Positions 7,988-17,816 of a DNA stretch of 64,000 bases are shown here, one piece after another. Source of the stretch: Chryseobacterium sp. FH2. Its GTDB lineage: Bacteria > Bacteroidota > Bacteroidia > Flavobacteriales > Weeksellaceae. The stretch covers positions 124,001 to 188,000 of the forward strand of contig NZ_LFNE01000010.1 in NCBI RefSeq assembly GCF_001045455.1, in the 5' to 3' direction. The position numbers were made by a program, and so were the translations under genes. The notes under the pieces are model-generated. The model had not been told where the DNA came from, did not search any database, and worked only from the letters and a program-made list of their open reading frames with translations. Every line of letters starts with the position of its first letter. Position 1 is the first letter of the stretch.

Positions 7988-10900
7988 TTATTCTTTGATA
8001 AACTTCTTCTGTGCTTTACCCTGAACATCATCGATGTCAATCACATACACGCCACTTACCAATTTCCTAACATCAATATTGTTGTTTAAGATTAATCCGC
8101 TCGAAACTAGCTGACCTGCTGCATTATAAATCTTATAATTCGCTTTCTTGCTGATATTCTTAACATACAATATCGTACTTACAGGGTTAGGATAAATCAT
8201 GATATCTGTCTGATTCACTGTATTCACTACAGGATTCTTAGAGATTCTCACCGTATAATCCTCTACTTCACCTGCTGCAAAACTTGTACAGTTTACCGGT
8301 ATAGACCCTTTCTGCAACGCAACTCTCATGACTACATATTTGTAGTCTGTCATGCTTACAAACGCATCTGCCGGTACACTGAACGTGCCGTTTACAGGTG
8401 TGGTCTGATTGGGGGCCACTGCAAGGATTCTTTCATTGATATCAAAAGTACCGCTTCTGTCAAATTTTTTAGAACCCTGAATCAATTCAATGAATTTCAA
8501 CGGATTACCTGTGTAATCTGAATAGTTAGACGAATTTGAATCATTAGTCATCTCAGGTTTACCATTCGGTTTTACGGTTACGTTCGAAATATATTCTGAC
8601 ACTCCGCTCTGAGACTGCATCTGACAGTAAATAACCGTAGGGGTCGTAAAGTAGTAAGGAGGAGTGTATGTCCCGGGTGTTCCGTTACACACATTCACAA
8701 CCTGCATTTCATATTTCGTTAATTCTAATAATCCCGTAATCGTATAAGTATTGGTAGAAACAGGAACATTGGTCCAGCTCGGAATTCCTACTTTTCTGTA
8801 TCTCAAGATATAAGTAGCTCCAGGGTAAGAATCCCAAACCACTACAGCCGTTGTTGGTGTAAGGTTAGTAATCGTTAAGCCTGGTGGAGGCAATTCACAA
8901 GTTCTTTCTGTTGTAAATACTTTTGGATTCGACCATGGATTAGGAGTAGTCTCTCCAACACACTGATTAGCTATCTGAACTTCATAGCTTGTATAAGGAT
9001 CTAAGCCTGAAAGCGGATAAGTATTCGCCGGTGGGTTGGGTAAATTAACTGTAGTCCATGTAGTAGTTCCTACGATTCTATATCTCATGATATATGTAGA
9101 ACTCGCCGCAAGAGGTGTCCAGGTAATTAATGCCGAGTTTGTAGTAATGTTACTGATTGTAACAGTAGGTGGCGTAGGATCACATCTTGTAGTAAATGTC
9201 TTAATTGGCGTAAATGTTCCCGGTGTAGCTCCACAAACAGCCGCAACCTGTACTTCATAAGTCGTAGCAGGTGTAAGACCTGTCAACTGAAGCGGAATAT
9301 TTCCAATAAGCGTAGAGACTGTTACAGATGTCCAAGTTGTAGTACCTAAAACTCTGTATTGTACCACGTAACTAATATTATTCGTAGCAGCTGTCCAGTT
9401 TATTGTAGCTGTATTGTGAGTAATTGGGTTAATAGTTACGTTTGTAGGTGTGGTGGTAGCACACGGTCTTAATCTTACCGCATAATCTTCTACTTCTCCA
9501 TTTGTAGCATTTTGACACATTACAGGTGCGCTCGTACGTTTTAGCACAACTCTCATTGTAGTTGTCAATGGTCCGTTGTATGCTGTTGTAGGAACACTGA
9601 ATGTATTATTCACTGTAGCTGTTGTACTTGCTGCAGATGCTAAAATTTGTTCATTTGATTCGAAAACTCCGTTTCTGTTGAAATCTATCCAGGCACTTAC
9701 TGCATCACTTTGTGTAGCTGCACTCCATCCTTTAGTAACAGAAATCTGGTTTCCTGTAGATCCAATTTCCAAATTAACTAACGTGGCAGGAGCTGTATAA
9801 CTAATATAATTAGTCTGAACTGATGTATTACTCATTGGAGGAATACCTGCGTTTGCAGAAGTCATTGTTACATTAGCGATGTAATCAGTCGTTCCTGTAC
9901 CTGTCATGTTACAATACGTAATTGGTGTAGTAGTAAATGTTGTCGAAGGTGAGAATCCTCCCGTATTCGCACCACATTTCGTAGCTACCTGTACTTCATA
10001 TTGTGTTTGCTCTGTAAGCCCCGTAATATTATAGCTGTTTCCTGGTGCCGGAACCGGGTTAATTGTATTAATCCAAGCAGCATCACCTACTTTTCTATAT
10101 CTTAAAATATAAGTAGCACCAGTACTTGCCAACCAAGAAGCATTCGCTGTAGTTGCAGTAATGTTTGAAATAACTATTGGAGACGGAGCTGCTGTACTAC
10201 ACGGTTGGAGATCTACAAATTTAATTGCATAATCTTCTACCTCACCGTTACTCGTAAGTACAGAACAAGCATCTGTAGGAGTAAGGTAATATACAATTAC
10301 ACGCATCTTCACTTTGTTATTTCCTAAATAAGCATTAGCAGGAACAGGGAAAGTTGCTGTAACCGGAGATGTCTGAGAATATGACAAGTTCATGATTCTT
10401 TCTCCTCCGGCCGTAGTATATGGATTGTTATTAAAAATACCGTCACCATTAAAATCAATCCAAGCATACGTAGAATATGTACCCGTTCCGGTAAATGTTC
10501 TTCCTACTGAAAGTACGTTTCCAGCAGTACCACGTACCATTGTGATTAATTTAGTAGCATCATTAGAATAATCCGTATAAGTACTCGCTGCAGAGTTGTT
10601 ACTCATAACAGAAGAACTTGTAGGAGTCATTGTAATATTACTAATCCAAGCTTCTGTGACTGTTGCCGTACCTGAATTACAATAAGTAAGTGCAGGTGTA
10701 GTAAAGATTACAGAACTGGACCAAGGCCCTTGTGTGCCACCACAAATTGTAGCTACCTGTACTTCATATTGAGTTTGTGCATTTAGGTTATTAATAGTAT
10801 AAGGGTTCGTTGCCGGGTTCACAGTAATCCAAGTTGGAGAAGCTGTTGCTTTGTATCTTAGTGCGTAGGTTGCACCTGTAGAATTTAACCACGAAACCAA

Positions 10901-13900
10901 AGCAGTAGCCGCAGTAACGTTTGAAACGACGATAGGAGACGGAGCTGCTGTAGTACAACCTTGTAAATCTACAATTTTCACAGCATAATCTTCAATTTCA
11001 CCATTTGCAATATTCACACAAGGATCAGTAACAGTTGATGATGAAACAATTACTCTCATTCTAAGAGTAAGAGGTCCGTTATATGAAGTTGCAGGAACAG
11101 TAAATGTTGCTGTGATAGGAGTCGTCGTACTTGCCGTAGTATTTACTACTCTTTCTCCTGTTTCAAAAATACCATTTCTGTTAAAATCGATCCAAGCACC
11201 AACTGCCAAACTTGTAGAGGTTCCTGTCCAAGACTTAGAAACTGAAATACTGTTATTTGTTGAGCTACGTACTAATGTCACTAATTTAGTAGGATCTGCA
11301 GAGTAATCTGTATAACCGTTCCCAGTCGTATCATTACTCATTACATATGAATTCGTTGGCGTAACAGTAACATTAGAAATATGCCCATTGCTACTAGTAC
11401 CTGTAACTGTACAATAATTTACAGCCGGTGTAGTAAACTGATATGGATTCGTAAATGTTCCTTGAGTACCTGAACAAACATAAGCAACGCGTACTTCATA
11501 TTGAGTCTGCTCAGTTAAATTTTGGATTGTATAAGCGTTGGTAGTTAATGGTACACTTTGCCATGTAGGATCACCTACTTTTCTATATTCTAACACATAA
11601 GTAGCACCTGCAGCAGGATCCCACATTACATAAGCTGAAGTAGCTGTAAGATTGGTCACCGTAAGGTTTAAAGGCGCATTACTTGTACATGGAATTGGCT
11701 GAATTAATTTTACAGCATAATCTTCAACTTCTCCGTAAGTATAGCTTGTACACATTACAGGTGAGCTGCTGAACTGCAATGCCACTCTCATTCTTGTAGT
11801 AGCAGGACCGTTATAAGCACCTGCAGGAACCGCAAAGGTAGCTGTAACAGGAGTTGTTGTACTTGCTGCCGAAGTCATTACCTGCTCAGAAGCTTCAAAA
11901 GTTCCGTTTCTGTTAAAGTCAATCCACACACCTACAGCTTCACTATAAACAGTTCCCGTCCAGAATTTAGAAACTGAGACAGTATTATTAGCAGAGCCAA
12001 TAACCAAGTTTACCAAAGCACTAGGAGTTGTTGAATAATCTGTATAAGTGCTGCCTGCTGAGTTATTACTCATAACAGAAGCTCCAACAGGAGTTACAGT
12101 TACATTAGATATGTACTCGTCTGAAAAATTACTAGACTGCATTTGGCAATAAGTAAGCCCCGGAGTTGTAAAGTTTACAGAAGCAGAGAAATTACCCTGA
12201 GTACCTGAACAAACATTTGCTACCTGAACTTCATACTGAATTCCATCAGAAAGACCATTTAATGTAACAGTATTTGTTGTAGCAGGAACAGTTTGCCAAG
12301 TTGTACTTCCTACTGGACGATATTGTACAACATAAGTAGCATTTGCCACAGCATCCCAGGTAACAGTTGCCTGTGTCTGAGTAATCCCGGAAACTGCAAT
12401 ACCCGTAGGAGGAGCACTTGTACAAGCCGTTAAAGTTGCAACAGTTGCAGTGCTTACAGCATAAAATACATTTCCAACCGCGCTCACTCTGATTTTAATA
12501 GTAGCACCCACAGCTAAAGCCCCAAAGTCTACTGTTTCAGAACCATCATTTGCAGTACTGGCAGAAACCGTAGTCCAGGTAACTCCATTATCTGCTGTAT
12601 AATCTATTTTAACGTTGGCAACATTATATGGTGCTGCAGTGGTATTAACAACATCCCAAGCTACAGTAGTTGGTCCGTTATTATATACACTAGTCGTATT
12701 TACTTTAAAAGGACCATTATTTCCAACTACAATTGTCTGCTCAGCAGTTTGAGTTTGCTGTTGATTGGCAACAGGATTGTTATCTCTTACTGTTACAGCA
12801 AATTTTGTAGTTCTCGCAACCGTTGAAACGGCTTCCCATAAGTTGTTTGAATTATTTAAAACTCCAGATAACACAGATGATAATCTAGGAAAATATCTAG
12901 TTGGACTTGTTGTAGGCAATAAAGACCTAAATGAAGCACCCGAAGTTGTATTTCCTAAATTATTTTTATTAACAGTAACACTTGCATTATCAACTTCTTC
13001 CCAAGTATACGTCATTGGATCATTTTCAGCATCCGTAGCAGAAGCTGTCAGTACAAACGCAGTACCTTTAGGAATATTATAAGTAGGCAAAGCAGCAATT
13101 ACCGGAGGGTTATTTGTAATTGCAGTTTCTACATCACAAGTTTTATTTGTTAAATTTGTTTGCACTTGTCTGATACTTGCAATATGAAAATAGGCATCAG
13201 AATGCGGCTGGACATCAGTATTAGCACCCGTAATACCTGCATATCCCATAATTGTAGATCCTGAGCCAGGCTCCTGGTTCATACCCGTTCCTTCCAGACC
13301 GTGAGAAAAAGTGTGATTTGCCCCCAACTGGTGCCCCATTTCATGAGCAACATAGTCAATATCAAAATTGTCTCCCTGAGGAATACCATCCGCAGGAGAA
13401 GTATATCCTGATCCTTTCTGTTCATCGTTATTATTAGCCGGATTTACACAAACACAACCAATACATCCCGCATTACCTCCACCTCCGGAAGCTCCGAAAA
13501 GGTGACCGATATCGTAGTTTGCATTTCCGACGTTTGCAGTAAGTGTTTGTTGCAACTGCAAATTCCAGTTGCCCATTTGAGCAGCTGGAGAATAGGGATC
13601 AGTAGCGGCATTAGTATAAATTACTGCAGGATAATTTTGCAAGTTAAGATGTAATGCAAAATCTTTTTCGAAAACACCATTTACTCTTGTCAAAGTAGCA
13701 TTAATCGCCGTCAAAGCTCCTGCAACAGTTCCCCCAAAGTATTGAGTATATTCACCTGTTACAGACATTGCCAACCTCATTGTTCTATACTTCTTATCAG
13801 AAGATTTAGCAAAATTAGTAGGTTGATTTGCAAATGATTTTCCGTTTTCATAAAGCTTCGCTATCTCTTGTTTAGATAGCTGATTTTCATTCATAGAACA

Positions 13901-14374
13901 CAAAAAGCCCTCAGTGCTTTTATCTGTTTTAGGATGTACACCATAAACCGTTTTGTCTTTGTCAACAGGTTCTATAAATTCAGACTTACCATTTTTGACT
14001 ATCATTGACTGAAAGTCATTTGGTGCTACACTGAATCTTAAATACTTGCCGGGATCATCAATCCCTACACCTACATAAGATCCGAGTTGATACTCATCTG
14101 CCAGTTCTTTCACTACAACAGGAAAGCTGTAAACTGCAAATTTTTCAATTTTCCCTTCTAAAGTCGGCAAAGAAATCGTAACCGATTTTGCATTGGGGCC
14201 CGTTTCTTGAGCTTTTGCCAATTGCGACCTTAATAAGGAAATGTCTAGAGAATAATAGTTCTTAATTTCAGAACTTCCTCTAATTTTTTCTCCACTGAAT
14301 GTTGCAGGACTCCATTGTGCACTGGAAATCGCAAACAGAAAGAGGAGAAAGAAAGAAGTAAAAATTTTCTTCAT
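7988..14374 (-). CDS. Giant secreted reprolysin-like metalloprotease with Fn3/GEVED repeats and T9SS tail
   Basis: A 2128-residue extracellular protein. It has a signal peptide (first ~20 residues ending SSAQ), then a pro-region. The catalytic domain carries the zinc motif HEMGHQLGANH starting at His344, with a downstream Met in IMGYAG, as in M12B reprolysin-like peptidases. After an Ig-like region come seven fibronectin type III units and five GEVED domains (endings such as GEVEDYAVKL): four Fn3-GEVED pairs, two lone Fn3 units and a last pair. The type A T9SS sorting domain begins at IMIYPNP and ends QKKFIKE. The last GEVED domain seems to lack about 23 residues relative to its copies. The gene has its own -7 element and terminator. 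The target proteins are unknown. Confidence 0.9.
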   Translation of the reverse strand: MKKIFTSFFLLFLFAISSAQWSPATFSGEKIRGSSEIKNYYSLDISLLRSQLAKAQETGPNAKSVTISLPTLEGKIEKFAVYSFPVVVKELADEYQLGSYVGVGIDDPGKYLRFSVAPNDFQSMIVKNGKSEFIEPVDKDKTVYGVHPKTDKSTEGFLCSMNENQLSKQEIAKLYENGKSFANQPTNFAKSSDKKYRTMRLAMSVTGEYTQYFGGTVAGALTAINATLTRVNGVFEKDFALHLNLQNYPAVIYTNAATDPYSPAAQMGNWNLQLQQTLTANVGNANYDIGHLFGASGGGGNAGCIGCVCVNPANNNDEQKGSGYTSPADGIPQGDNFDIDYVAHEMGHQLGANHTFSHGLEGTGMNQEPGSGSTIMGYAGITGANTDVQPHSDAYFHIASIRQVQTNLTNKTCDVETAITNNPPVIAALPTYNIPKGTAFVLTASATDAENDPMTYTWEEVDNASVTVNKNNLGNTTSGASFRSLLPTTSPTRYFPRLSSVLSGVLNNSNNLWEAVSTVARTTKFAVTVRDNNPVANQQQTQTAEQTIVVGNNGPFKVNTTSVYNNGPTTVAWDVVNTTAAPYNVANVKIDYTADNGVTWTTVSASTANDGSETVDFGALAVGATIKIRVSAVGNVFYAVSTATVATLTACTSAPPTGIAVSGITQTQATVTWDAVANATYVVQYRPVGSTTWQTVPATTNTVTLNGLSDGIQYEVQVANVCSGTQGNFSASVNFTTPGLTYCQMQSSNFSDEYISNVTVTPVGASVMSNNSAGSTYTDYSTTPSALVNLVIGSANNTVSVSKFWTGTVYSEAVGVWIDFNRNGTFEASEQVMTSAASTTTPVTATFAVPAGAYNGPATTRMRVALQFSSSPVMCTSYTYGEVEDYAVKLIQPIPCTSNAPLNLTVTNLTATSAYVMWDPAAGATYVLEYRKVGDPTWQSVPLTTNAYTIQNLTEQTQYEVRVAYVCSGTQGTFTNPYQFTTPAVNYCTVTGTSSNGHISNVTVTPTNSYVMSNDTTGNGYTDYSADPTKLVTLVRSSTNNSISVSKSWTGTSTSLAVGAWIDFNRNGIFETGERVVNTTASTTTPITATFTVPATSYNGPLTLRMRVIVSSSTVTDPCVNIANGEIEDYAVKIVDLQGCTTAAPSPIVVSNVTAATALVSWLNSTGATYALRYKATASPTWITVNPATNPYTINNLNAQTQYEVQVATICGGTQGPWSSSVIFTTPALTYCNSGTATVTEAWISNITMTPTSSSVMSNNSAASTYTDYSNDATKLITMVRGTAGNVLSVGRTFTGTGTYSTYAWIDFNGDGIFNNNPYTTAGGERIMNLSYSQTSPVTATFPVPANAYLGNNKVKMRVIVYYLTPTDACSVLTSNGEVEDYAIKFVDLQPCSTAAPSPIVISNITATTANASWLASTGATYILRYRKVGDAAWINTINPVPAPGNSYNITGLTEQTQYEVQVATKCGANTGGFSPSTTFTTTPITYCNMTGTGTTDYIANVTMTSANAGIPPMSNTSVQTNYISYTAPATLVNLEIGSTGNQISVTKGWSAATQSDAVSAWIDFNRNGVFESNEQILASAASTTATVNNTFSVPTTAYNGPLTTTMRVVLKRTSAPVMCQNATNGEVEDYAVRLRPCATTTPTNVTINPITHNTATINWTAATNNISYVVQYRVLGTTTWTSVTVSTLIGNIPLQLTGLTPATTYEVQVAAVCGATPGTFTPIKTFTTRCDPTPPTVTISNITTNSALITWTPLAASSTYIMRYRIVGTTTWTTVNLPNPPANTYPLSGLDPYTSYEVQIANQCVGETTPNPWSNPKVFTTERTCELPPPGLTITNLTPTTAVVVWDSYPGATYILRYRKVGIPSWTNVPVSTNTYTITGLLELTKYEMQVVNVCNGTPGTYTPPYYFTTPTVIYCQMQSQSGVSEYISNVTVKPNGKPEMTNDSNSSNYSDYTGNPLKFIELIQGSKKFDRSGTFDINERILAVAPNQTTPVNGTFSVPADAFVSMTDYKYVVMRVALQKGSIPVNCTSFAAGEVEDYTVRISKNPVVNTVNQTDIMIYPNPVSTILYVKNISKKANYKIYNAAGQLVSSGLILNNNIDVRKLVSGVYVIDIDDVQGKAQKKFIKE

Positions 14375-14403
14375 AAGTTTCTCAATATATTATATTAACA
14401 ATA

Positions 14404-14411
14404 CAAATCTA
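14404..14411 (-). promoter_or_regulatory. Candidate -7 element for the giant protease gene
   Basis: TAGATTTG on the minus strand matches TAnnTTTG and lies 30 bases upstream of the ATG at 14374. Confidence 0.45.
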
Positions 14412-14491
14412 ATCATTTTTCGTTATTGATTTATCAGTTGAAATATTTTTTTTATGAAAATATCACAATATTTCATTTTATGATTTGACAA

Positions 14492-14521
14492 TAAAAAAAT
14501 CCTCAGGAAAAACCTGAGGAT
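14492..14521 (-). terminator. Intrinsic terminator for the second protease gene
   Basis: Arms ATCCTCAGG and CCTGAGGAT separated by five bases. On the minus strand they are followed by a T run, 24 bases past the stop of the gene at 14545. Confidence 0.85.
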
Positions 14522-14544
14522 CTATAAGCATTTAAGCTAATTTA

Positions 14545-17526
14545 TTATTTCTTAATGAATTTAAAGCTTTCTGAAATATTGTTATCTTTTATCGAGATAA
14601 TATAGTTTCCTTTTAATAACTCTGTCACATTTACTTTATTGTTATCAATTGTTCCTTTCTTCACAATCTGACCTACAACATTATGAATTTCAAAAGTTGC
14701 TTTGTTTGAAACTTTTGTAACGTTTAAGATATCTGTTACAGGGTTTGGATAAATTCCGAAGTTATCTTTCGCTTTCACTTCATTTGTTGCCAAAGCTGTA
14801 GCAGTTACAACAACGTTATAGTCTTCAACTTCCCCATCATTGAAATTGCCTGTTCCGCACACCCATGCTGCCGGTGCTGATAATCCAATATTACTTGCTC
14901 CTGCATATCCAACAATAACTCTCATTCTTAAAGGTTGTCCTTCTACAACTGTACTTGTATTCGGAACGGTAAACGAACCTGTGAATGAAGAAGCGTTAGC
15001 TACCGGGAAGTTCAGAACTCTTTCAGTAGTATCAAAAACACCATCTCTATTGTAGTCTATAAATACCATTCCAAAATTTGCGGCTGATACCGATCCGGTA
15101 ACAGTTAGAGAATAAGAATTTCCTTTTACAAGATTAACCTGAAGAGCAGGGTTTGTTGTAAAATTAGTATAGGTATTTGAACCTGATGCGTTGGTAACGT
15201 TTGAAACCTGAACATTTGAGATATAAAGAATAGCAGCAGTAGCCGACGAAGCAGTACAATAAGTTACAGAAGTAGTCAAGAAGTTTGTTGAAGCAGAATA
15301 AGCTCCCGGAGTTCCTGAACATACAGCCGCTACCTGTACCTCATAAGTTGTTGCATCATTAAGACCTGATAACGAAACTGTAGGTGAAGTAGATGATGTC
15401 TGTTGCCAGTTTGTTTCACCAACTTTTCTATAACGAATAACATATGTAGCATTGACAACCGGTGTCCAGCTAACAGTAGCACTGTTAAAAGTGATATTAC
15501 TTGTAACCACTCCTGTAGGTGCTGTCCCGTCACATGGAGCAAAAGCTACTACATTGATTTTACCAATAGCATAGAATATATTATTAATAGAAGAAACTCT
15601 TAATTTAATAACCTGTCCGTTCATTGAAGACGGGAAAGTAAAGCTTTCAGATCCATCATTCGGAGTTGATGCTGCCAATACAGTCCAAGAAGTTCCATTA
15701 TCCGTAGTATAATCAATTTTTACATTAGCAACATTGTATGGTGCTGCAGTAGTGTTTGCTACATCCCATTCAATAGCTGCCGGAGTGTTTACGTTAGCAT
15801 ACTGAGTATTTACTTTAAACGGACCATCATTTCCCACTACTATCGTCTGATCTGCATATTGAGTTTGCTTCTGATCAGGTGCAGGATTGTTGTCTCTTAC
15901 TGTTACAGAAAAATGTGTTGTTCTCGGCACCATAGATACCGATTCCCATTCATTATTAGAATTATTTAACACACCATCAAGTACAGATGATAATTTAGGA
16001 AAATATCGTGTAGGACTTGTGGATGGAACCATAGATCTAAATGTGGCTCCGGATGTGGTAGTTCCTAAGTTGTTTTTATTGATAGTGACACTTGCATTAT
16101 CCATTTGCTCCCAAGTATATGTAAGCGGATCATTTTCTGCATCTGTAGCTGAAGCTGTCAAAACGAATGCAGTTCCTTTAGGAATATTATAAGTTGGTAA
16201 AGCTTCAATTACAGGAGGATTATTTGTAATTACAGTTTCTACATCGCAAGTTTTACTAATTAAATTTGTTTGAACCTGCTTAATGCTTGCAAGGTGAAAA
16301 TAGGCATCAGAATGAGGCTGCACATCTGTATTAGCACCCGTGATACCTGCATATCCCATAATTGTTGTACCTGAACCTGGTTCTACATTCACACCTGTTC
16401 CTGTCTCAAGAGCATGAGAAAATGTATGGTTTGCTCCTAACTGGTGACCCATTTCGTGGGCAACATAGTCTATATCAAAATTATCCCCTTGTGGTATTCC
16501 ATCTGCCGGAGAAGTATATCCAGATCCTTTTTGTTTAGAAAGTGAAGTCGCAGGTGTACCGGTAGGATTAACGCAAACACAGCCTATACATCCCGCATTT
16601 CCACCGCCTCCACTGTCTCCAAATAAATGTCCGATATCATAATTATCATTTCCGACATTTAAGCTAAGTGCTCTTTGAAGCTGGACATTCCATCCGTTAG
16701 CATTAGATGCATTGTTCGGATCGGTTCCCACAGACGGAGCAGAATATGGATCCGAAGTTCCATCGGTGTAAATAACATTAGGGTAATTTTGCAGATTTAA
16801 GTGTAGAGCAAAATCTTTTTCAAAAACTCCATTCACTCTGGTCAAAGTTGCATTAATTTGAGCTAATGCCCCAGCCACGGTACCACCAAACTTTTGAGTG
16901 TATTCTCCAGTTACAGATACTACCAATCTCATTGTTCTGTACTTCTTGTCTGAAGTTTTTGCAAAATTTGCTGCCTGATTTGTAAAAGAGCTGCCTTGGT
17001 TATATAGCTCATTGATATCATTTATAGCAGCAGGATTTTCTGAAGTACTACATACAAAACTTTTTCCTTCTGTTTTTTTAGTTTTAGGGTGCACCCCATA
17101 TACTGTTTTATCAGCATTTTGTGGTTCTATAAACTCATATTCTCCGTTTTTGATAATCATTGACTGAAAATCATTTGGTGCTACAGAGAATCTCAGGTAT
17201 TTACCCGGATCATCCAGACCAACACCAACATATGAACCTAATTGGTATTGTTGTGCTAAATCTTTAACAACAACAGGAAAACTGTACACAGCAAACTTTT
17301 CAATTTTTCCATTTAAAGTGGGTAAAGAAATTTCTACCGGCTTTGCATTTGGTCCGGTTTCCTGAGCATTTTTGAGTTGTTCCTTAATTTTATTAAGATC
17401 CAACTTATAATAGTGACGTGAAAGAGAAGGTTTCTCTTTTTGTCTCGAAAATGTAGTCGGCGACCACTGCGCAAAAGCCGTGCCCCCTATTAAACTACAA
17501 AATAAAGCAGTAATAAGTTTTTTCAT
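14545..17526 (-). CDS. Secreted reprolysin-like metalloprotease with one Fn3, one GEVED and T9SS tail
   Basis: A 993-residue paralogue of the upstream-coordinate giant protease. It has a signal peptide (MKKLITALF... ending AFAQ), a very similar pro-region and catalytic domain with HEMGHQLGANH at His357, an Ig-like region, one Fn3 unit, one GEVED domain (NDGEVEDYNVVV) and a type A T9SS sorting domain starting FGIYPNP and ending FKFIKK. The frame is open upstream to a TTG at 17538, but the ATG at 17526 starts directly at the signal peptide and is chosen. The catalytic half matches the giant protease; the tail matches the M43 protease gene next door. It has its own promoter element and terminator. 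Confidence 0.9.
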   Translation of the reverse strand: MKKLITALFCSLIGGTAFAQWSPTTFSRQKEKPSLSRHYYKLDLNKIKEQLKNAQETGPNAKPVEISLPTLNGKIEKFAVYSFPVVVKDLAQQYQLGSYVGVGLDDPGKYLRFSVAPNDFQSMIIKNGEYEFIEPQNADKTVYGVHPKTKKTEGKSFVCSTSENPAAINDINELYNQGSSFTNQAANFAKTSDKKYRTMRLVVSVTGEYTQKFGGTVAGALAQINATLTRVNGVFEKDFALHLNLQNYPNVIYTDGTSDPYSAPSVGTDPNNASNANGWNVQLQRALSLNVGNDNYDIGHLFGDSGGGGNAGCIGCVCVNPTGTPATSLSKQKGSGYTSPADGIPQGDNFDIDYVAHEMGHQLGANHTFSHALETGTGVNVEPGSGTTIMGYAGITGANTDVQPHSDAYFHLASIKQVQTNLISKTCDVETVITNNPPVIEALPTYNIPKGTAFVLTASATDAENDPLTYTWEQMDNASVTINKNNLGTTTSGATFRSMVPSTSPTRYFPKLSSVLDGVLNNSNNEWESVSMVPRTTHFSVTVRDNNPAPDQKQTQYADQTIVVGNDGPFKVNTQYANVNTPAAIEWDVANTTAAPYNVANVKIDYTTDNGTSWTVLAASTPNDGSESFTFPSSMNGQVIKLRVSSINNIFYAIGKINVVAFAPCDGTAPTGVVTSNITFNSATVSWTPVVNATYVIRYRKVGETNWQQTSSTSPTVSLSGLNDATTYEVQVAAVCSGTPGAYSASTNFLTTSVTYCTASSATAAILYISNVQVSNVTNASGSNTYTNFTTNPALQVNLVKGNSYSLTVTGSVSAANFGMVFIDYNRDGVFDTTERVLNFPVANASSFTGSFTVPNTSTVVEGQPLRMRVIVGYAGASNIGLSAPAAWVCGTGNFNDGEVEDYNVVVTATALATNEVKAKDNFGIYPNPVTDILNVTKVSNKATFEIHNVVGQIVKKGTIDNNKVNVTELLKGNYIISIKDNNISESFKFIKK

Positions 17527-17550
17527 ATGAAATAACAATTTTTAATTTAT

Positions 17551-17558
17551 CAAAAATA
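17551..17558 (-). promoter_or_regulatory. Candidate -7 element for the 993-residue protease
   Basis: TATTTTTG on the minus strand (TAnnTTTG form), 25 bases upstream of the ATG at 17526. Confidence 0.45.
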
Positions 17559-17763
17559 GCTATACATTCTCTAAACAACAAAAAATATAGTTCTTATTTT
17601 ATATTTTATATAAAAAAATAAAAATTTGGCTAAGATATTTTAACTGAAAAACACTAAAATCTATTAAAAGTATTTTAAAAAAAATTACAGCAAATTACTA
17701 TTAATACAATAAAATATAGCCTTCAACCTAAATGTTGACATATATTATGGAATAAATTGGTAA
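17559..17763. other. AT-rich intergenic spacer with no gene seen
   Basis: About 200 bases of very AT-rich sequence between two protease genes. I see no ORF with coding character and no RNA gene; only the flanking promoter element and terminator are recognisable. Confidence 0.6.
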
Positions 17764-17795
17764 AATAAAAAATCCCCATGAATAACATGGGGATT
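17764..17795 (-). terminator. Intrinsic terminator for the M43 protease gene
   Basis: Perfect arms AATCCCCAT and ATGGGGATT with a 7-base loop. The A-rich left flank gives a T tail on the minus strand, 22 bases beyond the stop. Confidence 0.85.
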
Positions 17796-17816
17796 AATGA
17801 GCATCTTTACTACCTA

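Noticed and set aside
7988..12450. Repeated blocks considered as a CRISPR array or assembly repeat
   Set aside because: The repeats are long, imperfect, in frame and encode Fn3 and GEVED domains.
12765..13082. Plus-strand frames inside the protease genes (also 15887-16192 and 9036-9260)
   Set aside because: They mirror the repeated domains on the minus strand and appear in parallel in both paralogues, as expected of shadow frames.
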